Below the pieces are notes generated by a model. The model had not been told where the DNA came from. It was given only the letters and a program-made list of their open reading frames with translations, and searched no databases. A DNA stretch of 64,000 nt from Janthinobacterium sp. FW305-129 (GTDB lineage: Bacteria > Pseudomonadota > Gammaproteobacteria > Burkholderiales > Burkholderiaceae_D). The stretch is taken from contig NZ_JACYMM010000004.1 in assembly GCF_020858115.1 (NCBI RefSeq), positions 310,001 through 374,000 on the forward strand, given 5' to 3'. Of this stretch, positions 1-9,920 are shown in pieces. The stretch's first letter is position 1, and each line of letters opens with the position of its first letter. The translations under genes and the position numbers were made by a program.

Positions 1-252
1 ACCATCTTCGCCACCGGCGTGATGACGCAGCGCCCCGTCGGCAGCATCAGCCTGACGCGCGACGGCGGCAGCGTCGACATCCCCGTCGAGCACGAGAACC
101 TGTACGTGCGCTCGGTGCGCGCCTTCCAGCGCGCCATGCGCGGCGAAGGGCAGCCGGCCGCCACCGGCGACGACGGCATGCGCGCGCTGGCGGCGGCATT
201 GGCGGCGCAGCAGGCCAGCCGCAGCCACCAGCGCGTGACCCTGGCCGGCTGA
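1..252 (+). CDS. Oxidoreductase C-terminus, probably Gfo/Idh/MocA family (5' truncated)
   Basis: The frame is open from base 1 to a TGA at 250-252, leaving the last 83 residues of a protein that starts outside the window. The segment has a beta-strand-rich stretch followed by an end in which a helix (ENLYVRSVRAFQRAMRGE) leads to an Asp-Gly-rich turn and an alanine-rich helix. That pattern resembles the close of Gfo/Idh/MocA dehydrogenases, where the substrate domain ends with the phrase 'D G ... A L A ... A A'. No cofactor site is in view, so the family call rests on the tail alone. A strong terminator follows 24 bases after the stop. Confidence 0.55.
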   Translation, partial: TIFATGVMTQRPVGSISLTRDGGSVDIPVEHENLYVRSVRAFQRAMRGEGQPAATGDDGMRALAAALAAQQASRSHQRVTLAG

Positions 253-275
253 CGGCAGGCCGGCCGCACAAATAA

Positions 276-312
276 AAAAGCCGCCTGATCGCAAAATCAG
301 GCGGCTTTTTTT
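276..312. terminator. Bidirectional rho-independent terminator
   Basis: A 10-bp or longer stem (AGCCGCCTGAT paired with ATCAGGCGGCT) is flanked by an A-run on the left and a T-run on the right, so it can end transcripts from either side. It closes the oxidoreductase gene on the plus strand and backs up the end of the lysS transcript on the minus strand. Confidence 0.9.
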
Positions 313-326
313 GCCTTGAAGCATCG

Positions 327-457
327 AACGCCTGAAAAATCGTAGCGAGCGGATGTGAGTTGCGGCTAAGAAGCGCAACTGTGCTGGGCACGGGGCCGCC
401 GAGGCAGTGAGCATCGCAGGCCGCAAATCGCGACGCGCAGTAGATTTTTCAGGTGTT
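327..457. repeat. Structured intergenic repeat, copy 1 (about 130 bp)
   Basis: This segment matches 23888-24007. Shared blocks are GTAGCGAGCGG, AGAAGCGCAAC, GTGAGCATCGCAGG and ACGCGCAGTAG in the same order. Its ends pair with each other (CCTGAAAAAT at 331-340 with ATTTTTCAGG at 444-453), and an inner hairpin GTGC-TGG-GCAC is present. It sits directly behind the lysS stop codon. The second copy sits in the same orientation directly behind recJ. No protein is encoded. Confidence 0.8.
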
Positions 458-459
458 CA

Positions 460-1989
460 TCACTCTTCGCGGCGCAGGTGAGGGAACAGCAGGACGTCGC
501 GGATGTTCGGCGAATCCGTGATGATCATCATCAAACGGTCGATGCCGATGCCGCAGCCGCCGGCGGGCGGCATGCCGTATTCCAGCGCGCGGATGTAGTC
601 GGCGTCGTAGAACATCGCCTCTTCATCGCCGGCGTCCTTGGCGGCGACTTGCGCCAGGAAGCGGGCCGACTGGTCTTCCGCGTCGTTCAACTCGGAGAAG
701 CCGTTGGCGATTTCGCGGCCCACCATGAACAGCTCGAAGCGTTCCGTGATGCCGGCCACCGTGTCGGAAGCGCGCGCCAGTGGCGACACTTCGACCGGAT
801 AGTCGATGATGTAGGTCGGTTCCCACAGCTGCGCTTCAGCCGTCTCTTCGAACAGCGCCAGTTGCAGCGCGCCCAGGCCGGCCGTGGCAAACGGCTTGAC
901 GCCGAATTTTTTCAGCTCTTCCTTGATGAATTCGGCATCGTTCAATTGCCCGGCGGTGTAGCCTGGAGCGTACTTGTTGATCGCTTCGACGATGGTCAGG
1001 CGGTGGAACGGCTTTGCCAGGTCCAGCTCGCGGCCGCCGTAGGTCAGGGTGGCGGTGCCGTGCGCGTCGATGGCAGCCTGGCGGATGACGGCTTCCGTGA
1101 AATCCATCAGCCATTTGTAGTCGGTGTAGGCCGCGTAGAATTCCATCATCGTGAATTCAGGGTTGTGACGGATCGACACGCCTTCGTTGCGGAAGTTGCG
1201 GTTGATCTCGAACACGCGGTCGAAGCCGCCCACCACCAGGCGCTTCAGGTACAGCTCGGGCGCGATGCGCAGGAACATCTGCATGTCGAGCGCATTGTGG
1301 TGCGTGATGAACGGCTTGGCCGCGGCGCCGCCCGGAATCGTGTGCAGCATCGGCGTTTCCACTTCCATGAACTCGTTCTTTTCCATGAAGCGGCGGATCG
1401 ACGAGATGGCGGCGGTACGCGCCTTGAAGGTGCGGCGCGTCTCTTCGTTCATGATCAGGTCGACGTAGCGCTGGCGGTACTTGGTTTCCTGGTCGGCCAG
1501 GCCGTGGAATTTGTCCGGCAGCGGGCGCAGCGACTTGGTGATCAGGCGCAGTTCCGTGACCTTGATGGTCAGTTCGTCCGTCTTGGTCTTGAACAGGGTG
1601 CCCGTCACGCCCAGGATATCGCCCAGGTCATAGTGGTGCAGGGCGGCCATGGCCGCTTCGCCCGTCAGGTCGAGGGTGGCGTAGATCTGGATGCGGCCGT
1701 CGGCCTTCGGGCCGGAAGCGTCTTGCAAGGTGGCGAAAGCGGCTTTTTTGCCTGCTTCGCGCTTGAGCATCATGCGGCCGGCCAGCACCACGGTGACAGG
1801 TTCGGCTTCCAGCTCTTCGCGCGTCTTGCCGCCGTATTGCGCGTGCAGGTCGGCCGCCTTGTGCTCGGGGCGGAAATCGTTCGGGAAGGCGACGCCTTGT
1901 TCGCGCAGTGCTGCCAGCTTGACGCGGCGCTCGGCGATGATCTTGTTTTCATCGGGGGCGGCGGCTTGTTCTTGGATATCCGTAGTCAT
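460..1989 (-). CDS. lysS: Lysyl-tRNA synthetase, class II
   Basis: Charges tRNA-Lys with lysine in the cytoplasm. Counted from the internal ATG at 1989 the protein is 509 residues, the usual length for bacterial LysS. It has an N-terminal OB-fold tRNA-binding domain (about residues 60-170) and the class II catalytic core: motif 1 ([15 protein letters not shown]), motif 2 ([15 protein letters not shown]) and motif 3 ([11 protein letters not shown]) near the C-terminus. A GAAGAA stretch about 5 bases before the ATG can serve as a ribosome binding site. It is the last gene of the prfB-HAD-lysS operon; prfB-lysS pairing is also known in Escherichia coli. The frame stays open upstream into a HAD phosphatase (see next entry), so a fused product is also possible. 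Confidence 0.95.
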   Translation of the reverse strand: MTTDIQEQAAAPDENKIIAERRVKLAALREQGVAFPNDFRPEHKAADLHAQYGGKTREELEAEPVTVVLAGRMMLKREAGKKAAFATLQDASGPKADGRIQIYATLDLTGEAAMAALHHYDLGDILGVTGTLFKTKTDELTIKVTELRLITKSLRPLPDKFHGLADQETKYRQRYVDLIMNEETRRTFKARTAAISSIRRFMEKNEFMEVETPMLHTIPGGAAAKPFITHHNALDMQMFLRIAPELYLKRLVVGGFDRVFEINRNFRNEGVSIRHNPEFTMMEFYAAYTDYKWLMDFTEAVIRQAAIDAHGTATLTYGGRELDLAKPFHRLTIVEAINKYAPGYTAGQLNDAEFIKEELKKFGVKPFATAGLGALQLALFEETAEAQLWEPTYIIDYPVEVSPLARASDTVAGITERFELFMVGREIANGFSELNDAEDQSARFLAQVAAKDAGDEEAMFYDADYIRALEYGMPPAGGCGIGIDRLMMIITDSPNIRDVLLFPHLRREE

Positions 1990-2709
1990 GGTGTTCTTCG
2001 TTGGTGATGATTGATGATGTGATGCCAGCGCTGGCGCCACGCTGGCAAACAGTGCGTCGACGTCGAGTGCGGAGAAATCCGGCACGATGGCAATGATGTT
2101 GTCGAAGGCGGCAAACGCCTCGGCCGGCAGGGTGGTGGTGAGCACCACGACCCGCATGCCGGCGCGGCGCGCCGCTTCCACGCCCAGGGGCGCGTCTTCG
2201 AAGACGATGCAGTCTTGCGGCAGCGCGCCGGCCAGCAGCGCGCCTTTCAGGAAAACGTCCGGGTGCGGCTTGCCCCGTTCCACGTCGGCGGCGCCGACGA
2301 TGGCGTCGAAGCGGTGGCGCAGGTCCAGGCCATCGAGCGTGAACGCGATATTCTCGTCCGGCGCGGCCGTGCCGACCACCAGCCCCACGCCATGCTGGCG
2401 CGCGCTGGCGATCAGCCGGTCGAAGCCAAGCACCGTAGCCAGGTGCGGGCCATACAGTTCGCGGTAGACGACTTCCTTTTCAGCCAGCAGGGTGACGTGG
2501 TCGGCATCCTCGCCCAGGTACTTGGCGATGATTTCGCGGCCCTGGCGTCCCGCCGTGTCGCGGAAAAAGGCGTCCGCATCCAGCGCATGGCCCTGGCGTT
2601 CAAAGAACGCCAGCCACGATGTCGTGTGGAAGGCCATGTTGTCGACGATCGTGCCATCCATGTCGAACAGGAAGGCACGCTGCGCCGTTACTGGAGCGGA
2701 TGCGTTCAT
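460..2709 (-). CDS. HAD phosphatase reading in frame into LysS (749 codons)
   Basis: From the ATG at 2709 the first 240 codons encode a beta-phosphoglucomutase-like HAD hydrolase: nucleophile motif [10 protein letters not shown] (Asp16, Asp18), motif [10 protein letters not shown], the lysine in [10 protein letters not shown], and the acidic motif VFEDAPLG. There is no stop before the LysS start; the frame passes through a low-complexity linker ([11 protein letters not shown]) into MTTDIQEQ of LysS. A shift of one base would place a TGA over the lysS ATG (ATGA), the common overlap of separate genes, so the fusion may come from a recent indel or a sequence error. HAD substrate unknown; small sugar phosphates are usual for the subfamily. 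It starts 2 bases after the prfB stop codon. Confidence 0.75.
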   Translation of the reverse strand: MNASAPVTAQRAFLFDMDGTIVDNMAFHTTSWLAFFERQGHALDADAFFRDTAGRQGREIIAKYLGEDADHVTLLAEKEVVYRELYGPHLATVLGFDRLIASARQHGVGLVVGTAAPDENIAFTLDGLDLRHRFDAIVGAADVERGKPHPDVFLKGALLAGALPQDCIVFEDAPLGVEAARRAGMRVVVLTTTLPAEAFAAFDNIIAIVPDFSALDVDALFASVAPALASHHQSSPTKNTMTTDIQEQAAAPDENKIIAERRVKLAALREQGVAFPNDFRPEHKAADLHAQYGGKTREELEAEPVTVVLAGRMMLKREAGKKAAFATLQDASGPKADGRIQIYATLDLTGEAAMAALHHYDLGDILGVTGTLFKTKTDELTIKVTELRLITKSLRPLPDKFHGLADQETKYRQRYVDLIMNEETRRTFKARTAAISSIRRFMEKNEFMEVETPMLHTIPGGAAAKPFITHHNALDMQMFLRIAPELYLKRLVVGGFDRVFEINRNFRNEGVSIRHNPEFTMMEFYAAYTDYKWLMDFTEAVIRQAAIDAHGTATLTYGGRELDLAKPFHRLTIVEAINKYAPGYTAGQLNDAEFIKEELKKFGVKPFATAGLGALQLALFEETAEAQLWEPTYIIDYPVEVSPLARASDTVAGITERFELFMVGREIANGFSELNDAEDQSARFLAQVAAKDAGDEEAMFYDADYIRALEYGMPPAGGCGIGIDRLMMIITDSPNIRDVLLFPHLRREE

Positions 2710-2711
2710 CC

Positions 2712-3816
2712 TTATACGCCTTGCTTGAGCGAGGCGGAGATGAAGTCGTCGATGTCGCCATCGAGCACGCCCTTGGTATTGCCCGTCTCGAAACCGGTGC
2801 GCAAGTCCTTGATGCGGGACTGGTCCAGCACGTAGGAGCGGATCTGGTGACCCCAGCCCACGTCCGTCTTCGAGTCTTCCAGCTTTTGCTGCTCGCTCAT
2901 GCGCTTGCGCAGCTCATGCTCGTACAGTTTCGCTTTCAGCATTTCCATCGCTTCGGCGCGGTTGCGGTGCTGCGAACGGTCGTTCTGGCACTGCACCACG
3001 ATGCCGGTCGGCGCGTGGGTCATGCGGACGGCGGAGTCGGTCTTGTTGATGTGCTGACCGCCGGCGCCCGACGCGCGGTAGGTATCGACGCGGATATCGG
3101 CCGGGTTGACGTCGATCTCGATCGAATCGTCGACTTCCGGATACACGAACAGCGACGTAAACGACGTATGGCGGCCGTTGGCCGAGTCGAATGGCGACTT
3201 GCGCACCAGGCGGTGCACGCCAGTTTCCGTGCGCAGGAAGCCGTAGGCGTGATCGCCCTCGACCTTCAAAGTGGCCGTCTTGATGCCGGCGACCTCGCCG
3301 TCGGACTGCTCGAGGATTTCAACTTTAAAACCCTTGCGTTCGCAATAGCGCAGGTACTGGCGCAGCAGCATCGAAGCCCAGTCCTGGGCTTCCGTGCCGC
3401 CGGCACCGGCCTGGATGTCGATGAAGCAGTTGTTCGGGTCCATCGGATTGTTGAACATCCGGCGGAATTCCATGCTTTCGATGACCTTGCGGATTTCCTG
3501 CACGTCCTGCTCGATCGCTTCGAGCGTCTCGTCATCGCCTTCTTCGCGGGCCATGTCGAACAGGTCGCGGGTGTCGCGCAGGTCGGCATCGGCCTTGGCC
3601 AGGGTGAAGACGATGGCTTCCAGCGCCTTCTTCTCCTTGCCGAGGTCCTGGGCGCGCTTGGGATCGTTCCAGACGGTGGGGTCTTCCAGCTCTTCGTTGA
3701 CTTGCTCTAGTTTCTCCGACTTGACAGTGAAGTCAAAGATACCTCCGAAGTTCGGCTTCGCGGACCGTCAGGTCGTTGAGCAGGGCGGAGATGATATTGA
3801 TGCGTTCGGCTTCCAT
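2712..3816 (-). CDS. prfB: Peptide chain release factor 2 (programmed +1 frameshift)
   Basis: Releases the finished peptide at UGA and UAA codons on the ribosome. The gene is in two frames: 27 codons from ATG 3816 ([13 protein letters not shown]...) to an in-frame TGA at 3733-3735, then the +1 frame from GAC to 2712, giving 367 residues. Diagnostic RF2 features are the SPF codon-recognition tripeptide (in [11 protein letters not shown]) and the GGQ catalytic loop ([16 protein letters not shown]). The first reading frame has only 27 codons because the TGA is bypassed when RF2 is scarce, so the protein regulates its own synthesis. Its stop abuts the HAD-lysS gene, forming one operon. Confidence 0.97.
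3732..3747 (-). promoter_or_regulatory. RF2 autoregulatory frameshift site
   Basis: On the minus strand the sequence reads CGGAGGTATCTTTGAC. This is the conserved RF2 slippery site (CTT TGA C) with a Shine-Dalgarno-like GGAGG three bases upstream, spaced to push the ribosome into the +1 frame. The region after it ([14 protein letters not shown]...) resumes the RF2 coiled-coil domain. Confidence 0.95.
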
Positions 3817-4018
3817 AATGTTCTGGTCTTCTATGGTGAAATCAAACCTTGAATTATACGCGAGCGCGGCGCGTTTCCGCTGCCGCCGCGGCGCAATTGC
3901 CGCCGCGCGGGGCAATAAAATGCCGATTTTGCTGTATTTGCGACAATATTTTTGCCTTGAAGATGGCTGGCGTGCTGCGTATGATGCTGGCGATATTGTC
4001 TTTCCACAGGAATACATC

Positions 4019-6052
4019 ATGCTTCAACTTCCCCGTCTCGTCCTGTTACCGCTGCTGCTGGCCGGCTGCGGCGCCTTGCCGCCCGCCGCCACGGGATCCG
4101 CCCCGGCGCCATCGGCCGCGCCGGCCGGCAGCAGCGCCACCCTGGCCCTGCTGGAGACGACGGACTTGCACGCGAACGTGCTCAGTTATGATTACTACAA
4201 GCTGCAGGCGGAGCCGTCGATCGGCCTGGAACGCACGGCGGCGCTGATCGCCCAGGCGCGCGCGCAATTCCCGAACAATCTGCTGCTCGACAACGGCGAC
4301 ACCATCCAGGGCACGGCCCTGGCCGACTACCAGGCCCTCGTGAAACCGTTGGCCTGCGACCAGACCCTGGCCATCTACAAGGCCATGAACTTGCTGAAAG
4401 TGGACGGCGGCGGCATCGGCAACCATGAATTCAACTACGGCCTGGCGTTTTTGAGCCAGGTGACGGGCAACCGCTTCGACGTCGACAGCGTCGATGCCGG
4501 CAAACCGCGCTGCGCCGGCCCCGCATTCCCGCAAGTGCTGGCCAACGTCTACAGCGCCAGGACGGGCAAGCCCCTGTTTGCGCCATATCACATCATCGAC
4601 AAGCAGATCACGGCCACCGGTCCCGATGGCCAGCCCATCACCAGTACCGTCAAGGTGGGCATCATCAGCTTTGCGCCGCCCACCATCATGGCCTGGGACA
4701 AGCGCTGGCTGGAAGGGCGCGTCTACACGCAGGGCGTGCGCGAGACGGCGGAAAAATTCATTCCCGAGATGCGCGCGAAAGGCGCCGAACTGGTGGTGGC
4801 CATTTCGCACGGCGGTCTCGATGACAGCCCGTACTCGCCCACCATGGAAAACGGCAATTACTACCTGTCGCAAGTGCTGGGCGTGGACGCCATGCTGATC
4901 GGTCACTCGCACCAGCTGTTCCCGAACGCGGCCAGCACGGTGCCGCAGTTTAATTTGCCCGGCGTTGACAAGGTCAAGGGATTGGTCAACGGCGTGCCCA
5001 CCGTGATGGCCAATTTGTGGGGCAAGCACCTGGGCGTGATCGGCCTGCGCCTGCGCCACGACGGCAAGCAGTGGGTGGTCGACAAGAGCGCCACCACGGT
5101 GGAAGCGCGCGGCATCCAGAACGCGGACAAGAGCTATGTACAGCCTGATGCGGCCATCGCCGCACTGGTGGCCGAGGAACATGCGGCCACCATCGCCTAC
5201 GTGCAGACGCCGGTCGGCGCCACGGATTTCCGCATGTCGACGTATTTCGCCGACGTGGGCGACGTGAGCGCCATCGAGGTGGTGAACCAGGCGCAATCGG
5301 GCTATCTCGCCGCCTACGTGAAGGCGAATTTGCCGCAGTACGCGCACTTGCCCGTGCTGTCGATGTCGTCGCCGTTCAAGAGCGGCTCGGCCGGCGTGTC
5401 CGACTACACGGACGTCAAGGCGGGCAATGTGGCGCTGAACAACGCGGCCGACCTGTATCTGTATCCGAACGCGCTGTACGGCGTGAAGATGAACGGCGCG
5501 GAGCTGAAAGCCTGGCTGGAACAGTCGGCGCGGCGCTTCAACACCATCGACCCGAACAAGCTGGAAGCGCAGGAACTGGTCAACACGGCCCACCCGAGCT
5601 ACAACTTCGATGCCATCACCAGCGCCGACGTGCGCTACCAGATCGACGTCACGCAGCCGCCGGGCCGGCGCATCCAGGGTCTGAGCTACAAAGGCAAGCC
5701 CGTGGATTCCAGCCAGGAATTCCTCATCGCGACGAATAACTACCGCGCCAGCGGCGGCGGCAATTTCCCTGGCCTGGACGGCAGCAAGACGGTGGTGGCC
5801 TCGCCCGACAACAACCGCGAACTGCTGATCGCCTACGTGACGCAAGAAAAAAACCTGACGCGCGCGAAAAACGGCGCGGCGCGCAGCTGGCGATTCGCCA
5901 GGGTTGCCACGAAAGGTCCGGTAGTGTTCCACTCGGCGCCGGGCGTGATCGAGCTGGCCAGGGCGGCCGGCATCGGCAACGTCACGCAGCTGAAGCCTGA
6001 TGATGGCGCGGGCAAGGGCTTTGCGCTGTATCAAGTGGATCTGTCGAAATGA
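4019..6052 (+). CDS. cpdB: 2',3'-cyclic-nucleotide 2'-phosphodiesterase / 3'-nucleotidase, lipoprotein
   Basis: Hydrolyses 2',3'-cyclic nucleotides and 3'-nucleotides outside the cytoplasm, so that RNA breakdown products can be scavenged. The start at 4019 is preceded by ACAGGA at a good distance; the 677-residue product opens with a lipoprotein signal (LLLAGCGAL, lipid-bearing Cys about residue 16). The metallophosphatase domain shows TTDLHANVLSYDYY, NGDTIQGT, GNHEFNYG and GHSHQLF metal-binding motifs; TTDLHxNxxxYDYY is typical of CpdB rather than UshA. The C-terminal 5'-nucleotidase domain carries YRASGGGNFPG. E. coli CpdB is soluble and periplasmic, so the lipobox is a difference. It overlaps the next gene by ATGA. 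Confidence 0.9.
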   Translation: MLQLPRLVLLPLLLAGCGALPPAATGSAPAPSAAPAGSSATLALLETTDLHANVLSYDYYKLQAEPSIGLERTAALIAQARAQFPNNLLLDNGDTIQGTALADYQALVKPLACDQTLAIYKAMNLLKVDGGGIGNHEFNYGLAFLSQVTGNRFDVDSVDAGKPRCAGPAFPQVLANVYSARTGKPLFAPYHIIDKQITATGPDGQPITSTVKVGIISFAPPTIMAWDKRWLEGRVYTQGVRETAEKFIPEMRAKGAELVVAISHGGLDDSPYSPTMENGNYYLSQVLGVDAMLIGHSHQLFPNAASTVPQFNLPGVDKVKGLVNGVPTVMANLWGKHLGVIGLRLRHDGKQWVVDKSATTVEARGIQNADKSYVQPDAAIAALVAEEHAATIAYVQTPVGATDFRMSTYFADVGDVSAIEVVNQAQSGYLAAYVKANLPQYAHLPVLSMSSPFKSGSAGVSDYTDVKAGNVALNNAADLYLYPNALYGVKMNGAELKAWLEQSARRFNTIDPNKLEAQELVNTAHPSYNFDAITSADVRYQIDVTQPPGRRIQGLSYKGKPVDSSQEFLIATNNYRASGGGNFPGLDGSKTVVASPDNNRELLIAYVTQEKNLTRAKNGAARSWRFARVATKGPVVFHSAPGVIELARAAGIGNVTQLKPDDGAGKGFALYQVDLSK

Positions 6053-6537
6053 AGGCCTGGTTGTGCGTCGTCGCCCTGGCCGTATCGCCGCTGGCGGCGG
6101 CAGGGCCGGATCTCACGGCCCAGGCCAAGACCCTGATGCGCGCGGGAGCCGCGGCCCAGCCGCAGGCGCGCATCCTGTTCGAACGCGAGGCGGGGCAGGG
6201 CAGCGGTCCCGCCGCGTATTACCTGGGCTTGATGCTCAAGAACGGCATGGGCGGGCCGCAGGACGGCGCCGCCGCGCTGCGCTGGCTGGAACTGGCCGCG
6301 CAACGGGGCGTGGCGCCGGCCATGTTCATCGTGGCGAACATGCTGCAGGATACCGACGAAGCCCGGGCGCGCTACTGGCTCGACGCCGCCTGCGACCTGG
6401 ACTACCCGGAAGCGCTGCAGCAGAAATCCGTGGCCCTGGCCGAAGGGCAGATGGGCTACGCGCACAGCGAGGAGCAATCGTTCCTGTACCTGAAGATGGC
6501 CACGCATGCGATGGGGCACCGTCCGCCCGAGCCTTGA
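6049..6537 (+). CDS. Sel1-repeat protein, exported
   Basis: A 162-residue protein with an N-terminal signal peptide (MKAWLCVVALAVSPLAAAG) and at least two Sel1-like repeats: AAYYLGLMLKNGMGG-x-AALRWLELAAQRG and a second less regular copy around DEARARYWLDAACDLDYPEA. Sel1 repeats form alpha-alpha scaffolds for protein binding. The ATG overlaps the cpdB stop (ATGA), so the two are translationally coupled. Its partner is unknown. Followed by about 200 bases of AT-rich DNA without a gene. Confidence 0.75.
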   Translation: MKAWLCVVALAVSPLAAAGPDLTAQAKTLMRAGAAAQPQARILFEREAGQGSGPAAYYLGLMLKNGMGGPQDGAAALRWLELAAQRGVAPAMFIVANMLQDTDEARARYWLDAACDLDYPEALQQKSVALAEGQMGYAHSEEQSFLYLKMATHAMGHRPPEP

Positions 6538-6758
6538 GGGCATGGCCGGCTGCCTGGGGCAGGCCTGGTGCAATTGGAATGTGTTGAAGGAATTGTTTGT
6601 TTTTGATCGGAAATATTAATTCTTCGTGGTAATTCCTACTGCTTATATTTTCTTTCAATAATTTGTTATTTTATGATCATTATTGGCTTTTTTGAAAAAT
6701 TGTATGGCAGTATTCGCCATATGGTTTTTTTATTAACTGGTTGATTCCGGGAGCCCGT

Positions 6759-9700
6759 GTGCAAAGTCAAATGATTCGCCAACAGAAAACAATGTTTCGC
6801 CATCGCCGAAGCGGTGTGCCGTTCTTGCCGAGGAAAATGGCGCATGCCGTGCTGGGCATGTTTTGCCTGCTTGCCACTTCCGCGATGGCGCAATTGCCAG
6901 CGCCCATCAAGCAGGGCCATCCGCGGCTATTCCTGAATCAAGCCAGTTTCGATGCGCTGAAACCGCAATTGCCGAATCTGCCGGCCGCGTTTCCCGCCGC
7001 AGGCGGCAGCATCAGCCTGGAGCTGTTCGCCGGGCGCAAGGATGCGCTCGATAGCGTCAACCAGCCGGTTTTTGGCGAATTCAGTCCGAGCCGCAACGGC
7101 TTTTTTATCCGCCACGTCGATTCCTATGACAGTCCGGCCGGTGCGGCGGGGGAAAGCCTCGGTTTCCAGGTCGGCTTCCAGGTCAATGGACTGGCCCAGT
7201 ATCTGTCTGTCGCCAGGATCGATTTAAAACCCGATGTCTGGTCGAACATCCAGTTGTCATGGAATAGCCAGACCCATAAAATTGACTTGAGAGTCAATGG
7301 CGTTGCCGTGCCCATGGGCTGGAGAACGGTCGACGGCACCGGCGCCACGCCACCGATGGAATGGAAGGCGGATGGGCAGATCAGCAGGATAGGCATGCGG
7401 CGCAATGAAACCGTGCGCAATTTCCGTTTGCTCGATGGCGGCGGCCATGAATTGTGGCAGGCACCGGCGATGGATGCTTTGCTCAGCAAGGCCTGGTACG
7501 GCTTCATGGAACGTGTCGACGGACGGGTGAGCACGCTTCAGGCCTGTCCGCTGATTCCCCCTGCCGGCGGCGTGCCGGACGTGTGCAACGTGGCCACCGG
7601 CAGCCGCGGCACGATTTATGAAACTGCGCAGATGCTGGCCATGGCCTACCGCCTGACGGGCAATGCGAAATATCTGGATGGCGCCCTGAATTACCTCGAC
7701 AAGCTGCTGGTGACGCCCCCCGTGGCCGGCGGCGAGTGGTCGTCGGGCGGACGGGTGGGCGCCATGGGCATCCTGTACGACTGGCTGTTTGCCGATACGG
7801 GCGCGCGCGCCGTGCCCGACGCCGTGGGTTTCGGCACCTACCGCGACCTGACGGCGCAGCGAATCAAGGAAACGATCGCCGCCGATACGGGCAAGGGGCA
7901 CGAGAATCTGTTTGTCTCGATGTGCGGCTATCAGCAGTTATATATCACCAGCACCAGTTTTGATTGCAAGAAGAAGCCCGTGTATGAACAGTGGGACCGC
8001 AGCGAATCGAAGCCGTCCATCGCCGGTTTCTATATCAGCGGCCACCCGTTCAGCGCCGTCAATAATGTCACCGTCGGCTTGCTGGCCATCGTCGACGAGC
8101 ATCCGGAAGTGTTGCCGATGATTGAAACATCGTATGCGCACTACGAAAAGGGCTTTCTTGCGGCACGCGCCCTGATTTCGGTCGACGGCGGCCACCATAT
8201 GGGCTTTGCCTATGGCGTATCGAGCATTCCCGAGCGCCTGCTCCTGTGGCGCAGCGCGCTGGAAAGTACGGGGGCGGCGCCCCTGCTGCAGGCCGATTGG
8301 CAAGCCAGGCTGATTTATCCGTATATCTACGGCTTGCGCCATGACGGCAGCTTTCCCGCCAGCGGCGACAATTTCACGACGCCGCTCGGCAGCACATTGA
8401 TCGGACAGCTGGCGCTGGGCGCGGTGACGGATACGGCCGATGGCGTGGCCGGGAAGTTTTATCGCGAGCATGTCGTGGCGTCGCGCAGCGCGCACGATGC
8501 CCTGATACTGGAACGGCTGCTGTGGCCCGTTCAACTGCCGGCGGCGCCGCTGGAATCGCTGGAACTGTCGCGCCATTTCAGGACGTCGGGCCAGGTGCTG
8601 ATGCGCGATACCTGGGACTATGCGAATGCCACGCTGCTGGAATTCAAATCGACGTCCTTTATCGCGGAAAATCACCAGCACTTCGACCAGAACAGTTTTT
8701 CGCTCAATTACAAGGCGCCGCTGCTGCTCGACACGGGCTTGTATGAAGAATATGGCAGCAGCCACTGGTGGAACTACTACACGCGCAGCATTGCCCACAA
8801 TACGCTGCTGATATTCGACAAGAACGAGCGGTTCACGCGCGGAGACAGGGAATTCAGCAATGACGGCGGCCAATGGTTCTATGCGCCGAGACAGGGCTAT
8901 CCGACGATCGAGGAAATCAGCCCTGCGGGCCCGAATGCGCTCGACGGCATCATCCGTTACGAAAATACGCCGCAGTACACCTACACCAGCGGCAATGCAA
9001 GCAAGGCCTATGCGTCCAGCAAGCTCGATATGGCCAACGGTTTCGTGCGCAATGTGCTGTTCCTGCGCTCGCCATCGTTCTGGGGCAAGCCGGTCACTGT
9101 CGTCTTCGACAGCGTGCGCAGCAAGCAGGCCTTGCCGGCGACCTTCCTGCTGCACACGGCAAATGATCCAGTATCGGGCGCGCCGGGCGTGACGGCGCTG
9201 GGCAATGGCCAGTACCAGCTGGGCTACACCGCGGGGCAGGAGCGCATCGTCACCATTCGCAATGGCGGCGGCATGCTGACGGCGCAGACGATCCTGCCGC
9301 TCAATGCCAGTGTGCGCAAGGTGGGCGGTGCGCAGGAGGGGGGCAATGGCTGTGCGCAGACCGATCTCGAAACGGGCGCCGTTGCCGCCAACGGCGCCGA
9401 TTGCCGCTTCACCGTGCGCCGGCGCCAGGCCGATGGCAGTTATCTGTGGCGCAATCAGACGCCGCTGGTCAGCAAGCAGCAATCGTGGACCAGCGATGTC
9501 GGGGCCTGGCGCCTGGAAGTGGCGGCGCCCGCGGCGCCCGCCCTGAACGCGCCCGAGTACTTCCTGCATGTGCTGGCCGTTGCCGACAATGACGGCGGCA
9601 CGGGGCCGGCCGCTGCGCCGAGCGCCATACGCCTGCCGGCGGCAGCCAACACGGAGGCACTGCTGCTGGGCGGGCAGTTGCACGCCTTGTTCAACCGCGA

Positions 9701-9899
9701 AGTGGCGCCCGCCGCCCGCATGGACTGGGTCTCGACCCAGGCCGGCGGCACCATCCTGGCTACCGGACTGAAACCGGGCGCGCACTACGCGTTGACGTCG
9801 GTGCCGGCGGCCGGCGGCTACGCCTGGAGCTTGGCCGAAGCGGCCGATGGCGCCGGGACGCATCAGAGTTCGGACCAGGGCGTGCTCAGCATCGAGTAA
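6759..9899 (+). CDS. Secreted heparinase II/III-like polysaccharide lyase
   Basis: Predicted to cleave acidic polysaccharides by beta-elimination. The product (about 1046 residues) has an N-terminal export signal (AVLGMFCLLATSAMA), a lectin/LamG-like region at about residues 85-230 (FQVNGLAQYLSVARIDL, KIDLRVNGVAVP), an alpha/alpha-toroid region with GSRGTIYETAQMLAMAYRLTG, and the heparinase II/III beta-domain with the typical block HQHFDQNSFSLNYKAPLLLD followed by HWWNYYTRSIAHNTLL. The C-terminal 150 residues look like a small beta module. Start: GTG 6759 has GGGAG five bases upstream; ATG 6771 and ATG 6792 are alternatives. The preceding 200 bases are AT-rich, and the gene appears monocistronic. 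Substrate cannot be told from sequence. Confidence 0.8.
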   Translation: MQSQMIRQQKTMFRHRRSGVPFLPRKMAHAVLGMFCLLATSAMAQLPAPIKQGHPRLFLNQASFDALKPQLPNLPAAFPAAGGSISLELFAGRKDALDSVNQPVFGEFSPSRNGFFIRHVDSYDSPAGAAGESLGFQVGFQVNGLAQYLSVARIDLKPDVWSNIQLSWNSQTHKIDLRVNGVAVPMGWRTVDGTGATPPMEWKADGQISRIGMRRNETVRNFRLLDGGGHELWQAPAMDALLSKAWYGFMERVDGRVSTLQACPLIPPAGGVPDVCNVATGSRGTIYETAQMLAMAYRLTGNAKYLDGALNYLDKLLVTPPVAGGEWSSGGRVGAMGILYDWLFADTGARAVPDAVGFGTYRDLTAQRIKETIAADTGKGHENLFVSMCGYQQLYITSTSFDCKKKPVYEQWDRSESKPSIAGFYISGHPFSAVNNVTVGLLAIVDEHPEVLPMIETSYAHYEKGFLAARALISVDGGHHMGFAYGVSSIPERLLLWRSALESTGAAPLLQADWQARLIYPYIYGLRHDGSFPASGDNFTTPLGSTLIGQLALGAVTDTADGVAGKFYREHVVASRSAHDALILERLLWPVQLPAAPLESLELSRHFRTSGQVLMRDTWDYANATLLEFKSTSFIAENHQHFDQNSFSLNYKAPLLLDTGLYEEYGSSHWWNYYTRSIAHNTLLIFDKNERFTRGDREFSNDGGQWFYAPRQGYPTIEEISPAGPNALDGIIRYENTPQYTYTSGNASKAYASSKLDMANGFVRNVLFLRSPSFWGKPVTVVFDSVRSKQALPATFLLHTANDPVSGAPGVTALGNGQYQLGYTAGQERIVTIRNGGGMLTAQTILPLNASVRKVGGAQEGGNGCAQTDLETGAVAANGADCRFTVRRRQADGSYLWRNQTPLVSKQQSWTSDVGAWRLEVAAPAAPALNAPEYFLHVLAVADNDGGTGPAAAPSAIRLPAAANTEALLLGGQLHALFNREVAPAARMDWVSTQAGGTILATGLKPGAHYALTSVPAAGGYAWSLAEAADGAGTHQSSDQGVLSIE

Positions 9900-9920
9900 G
9901 CCGCTTGTCCGGCGGCCGGG

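Noticed and set aside
478-2007. A 509-codon plus-strand frame opposite lysS
   Set aside because: Shadow of lysS: no motif, biased composition and no ribosome binding site.
2712-3816. prfB as a pseudogene broken by a stop codon
   Set aside because: The TGA lies in the conserved RF2 frameshift site, so the gene is intact.
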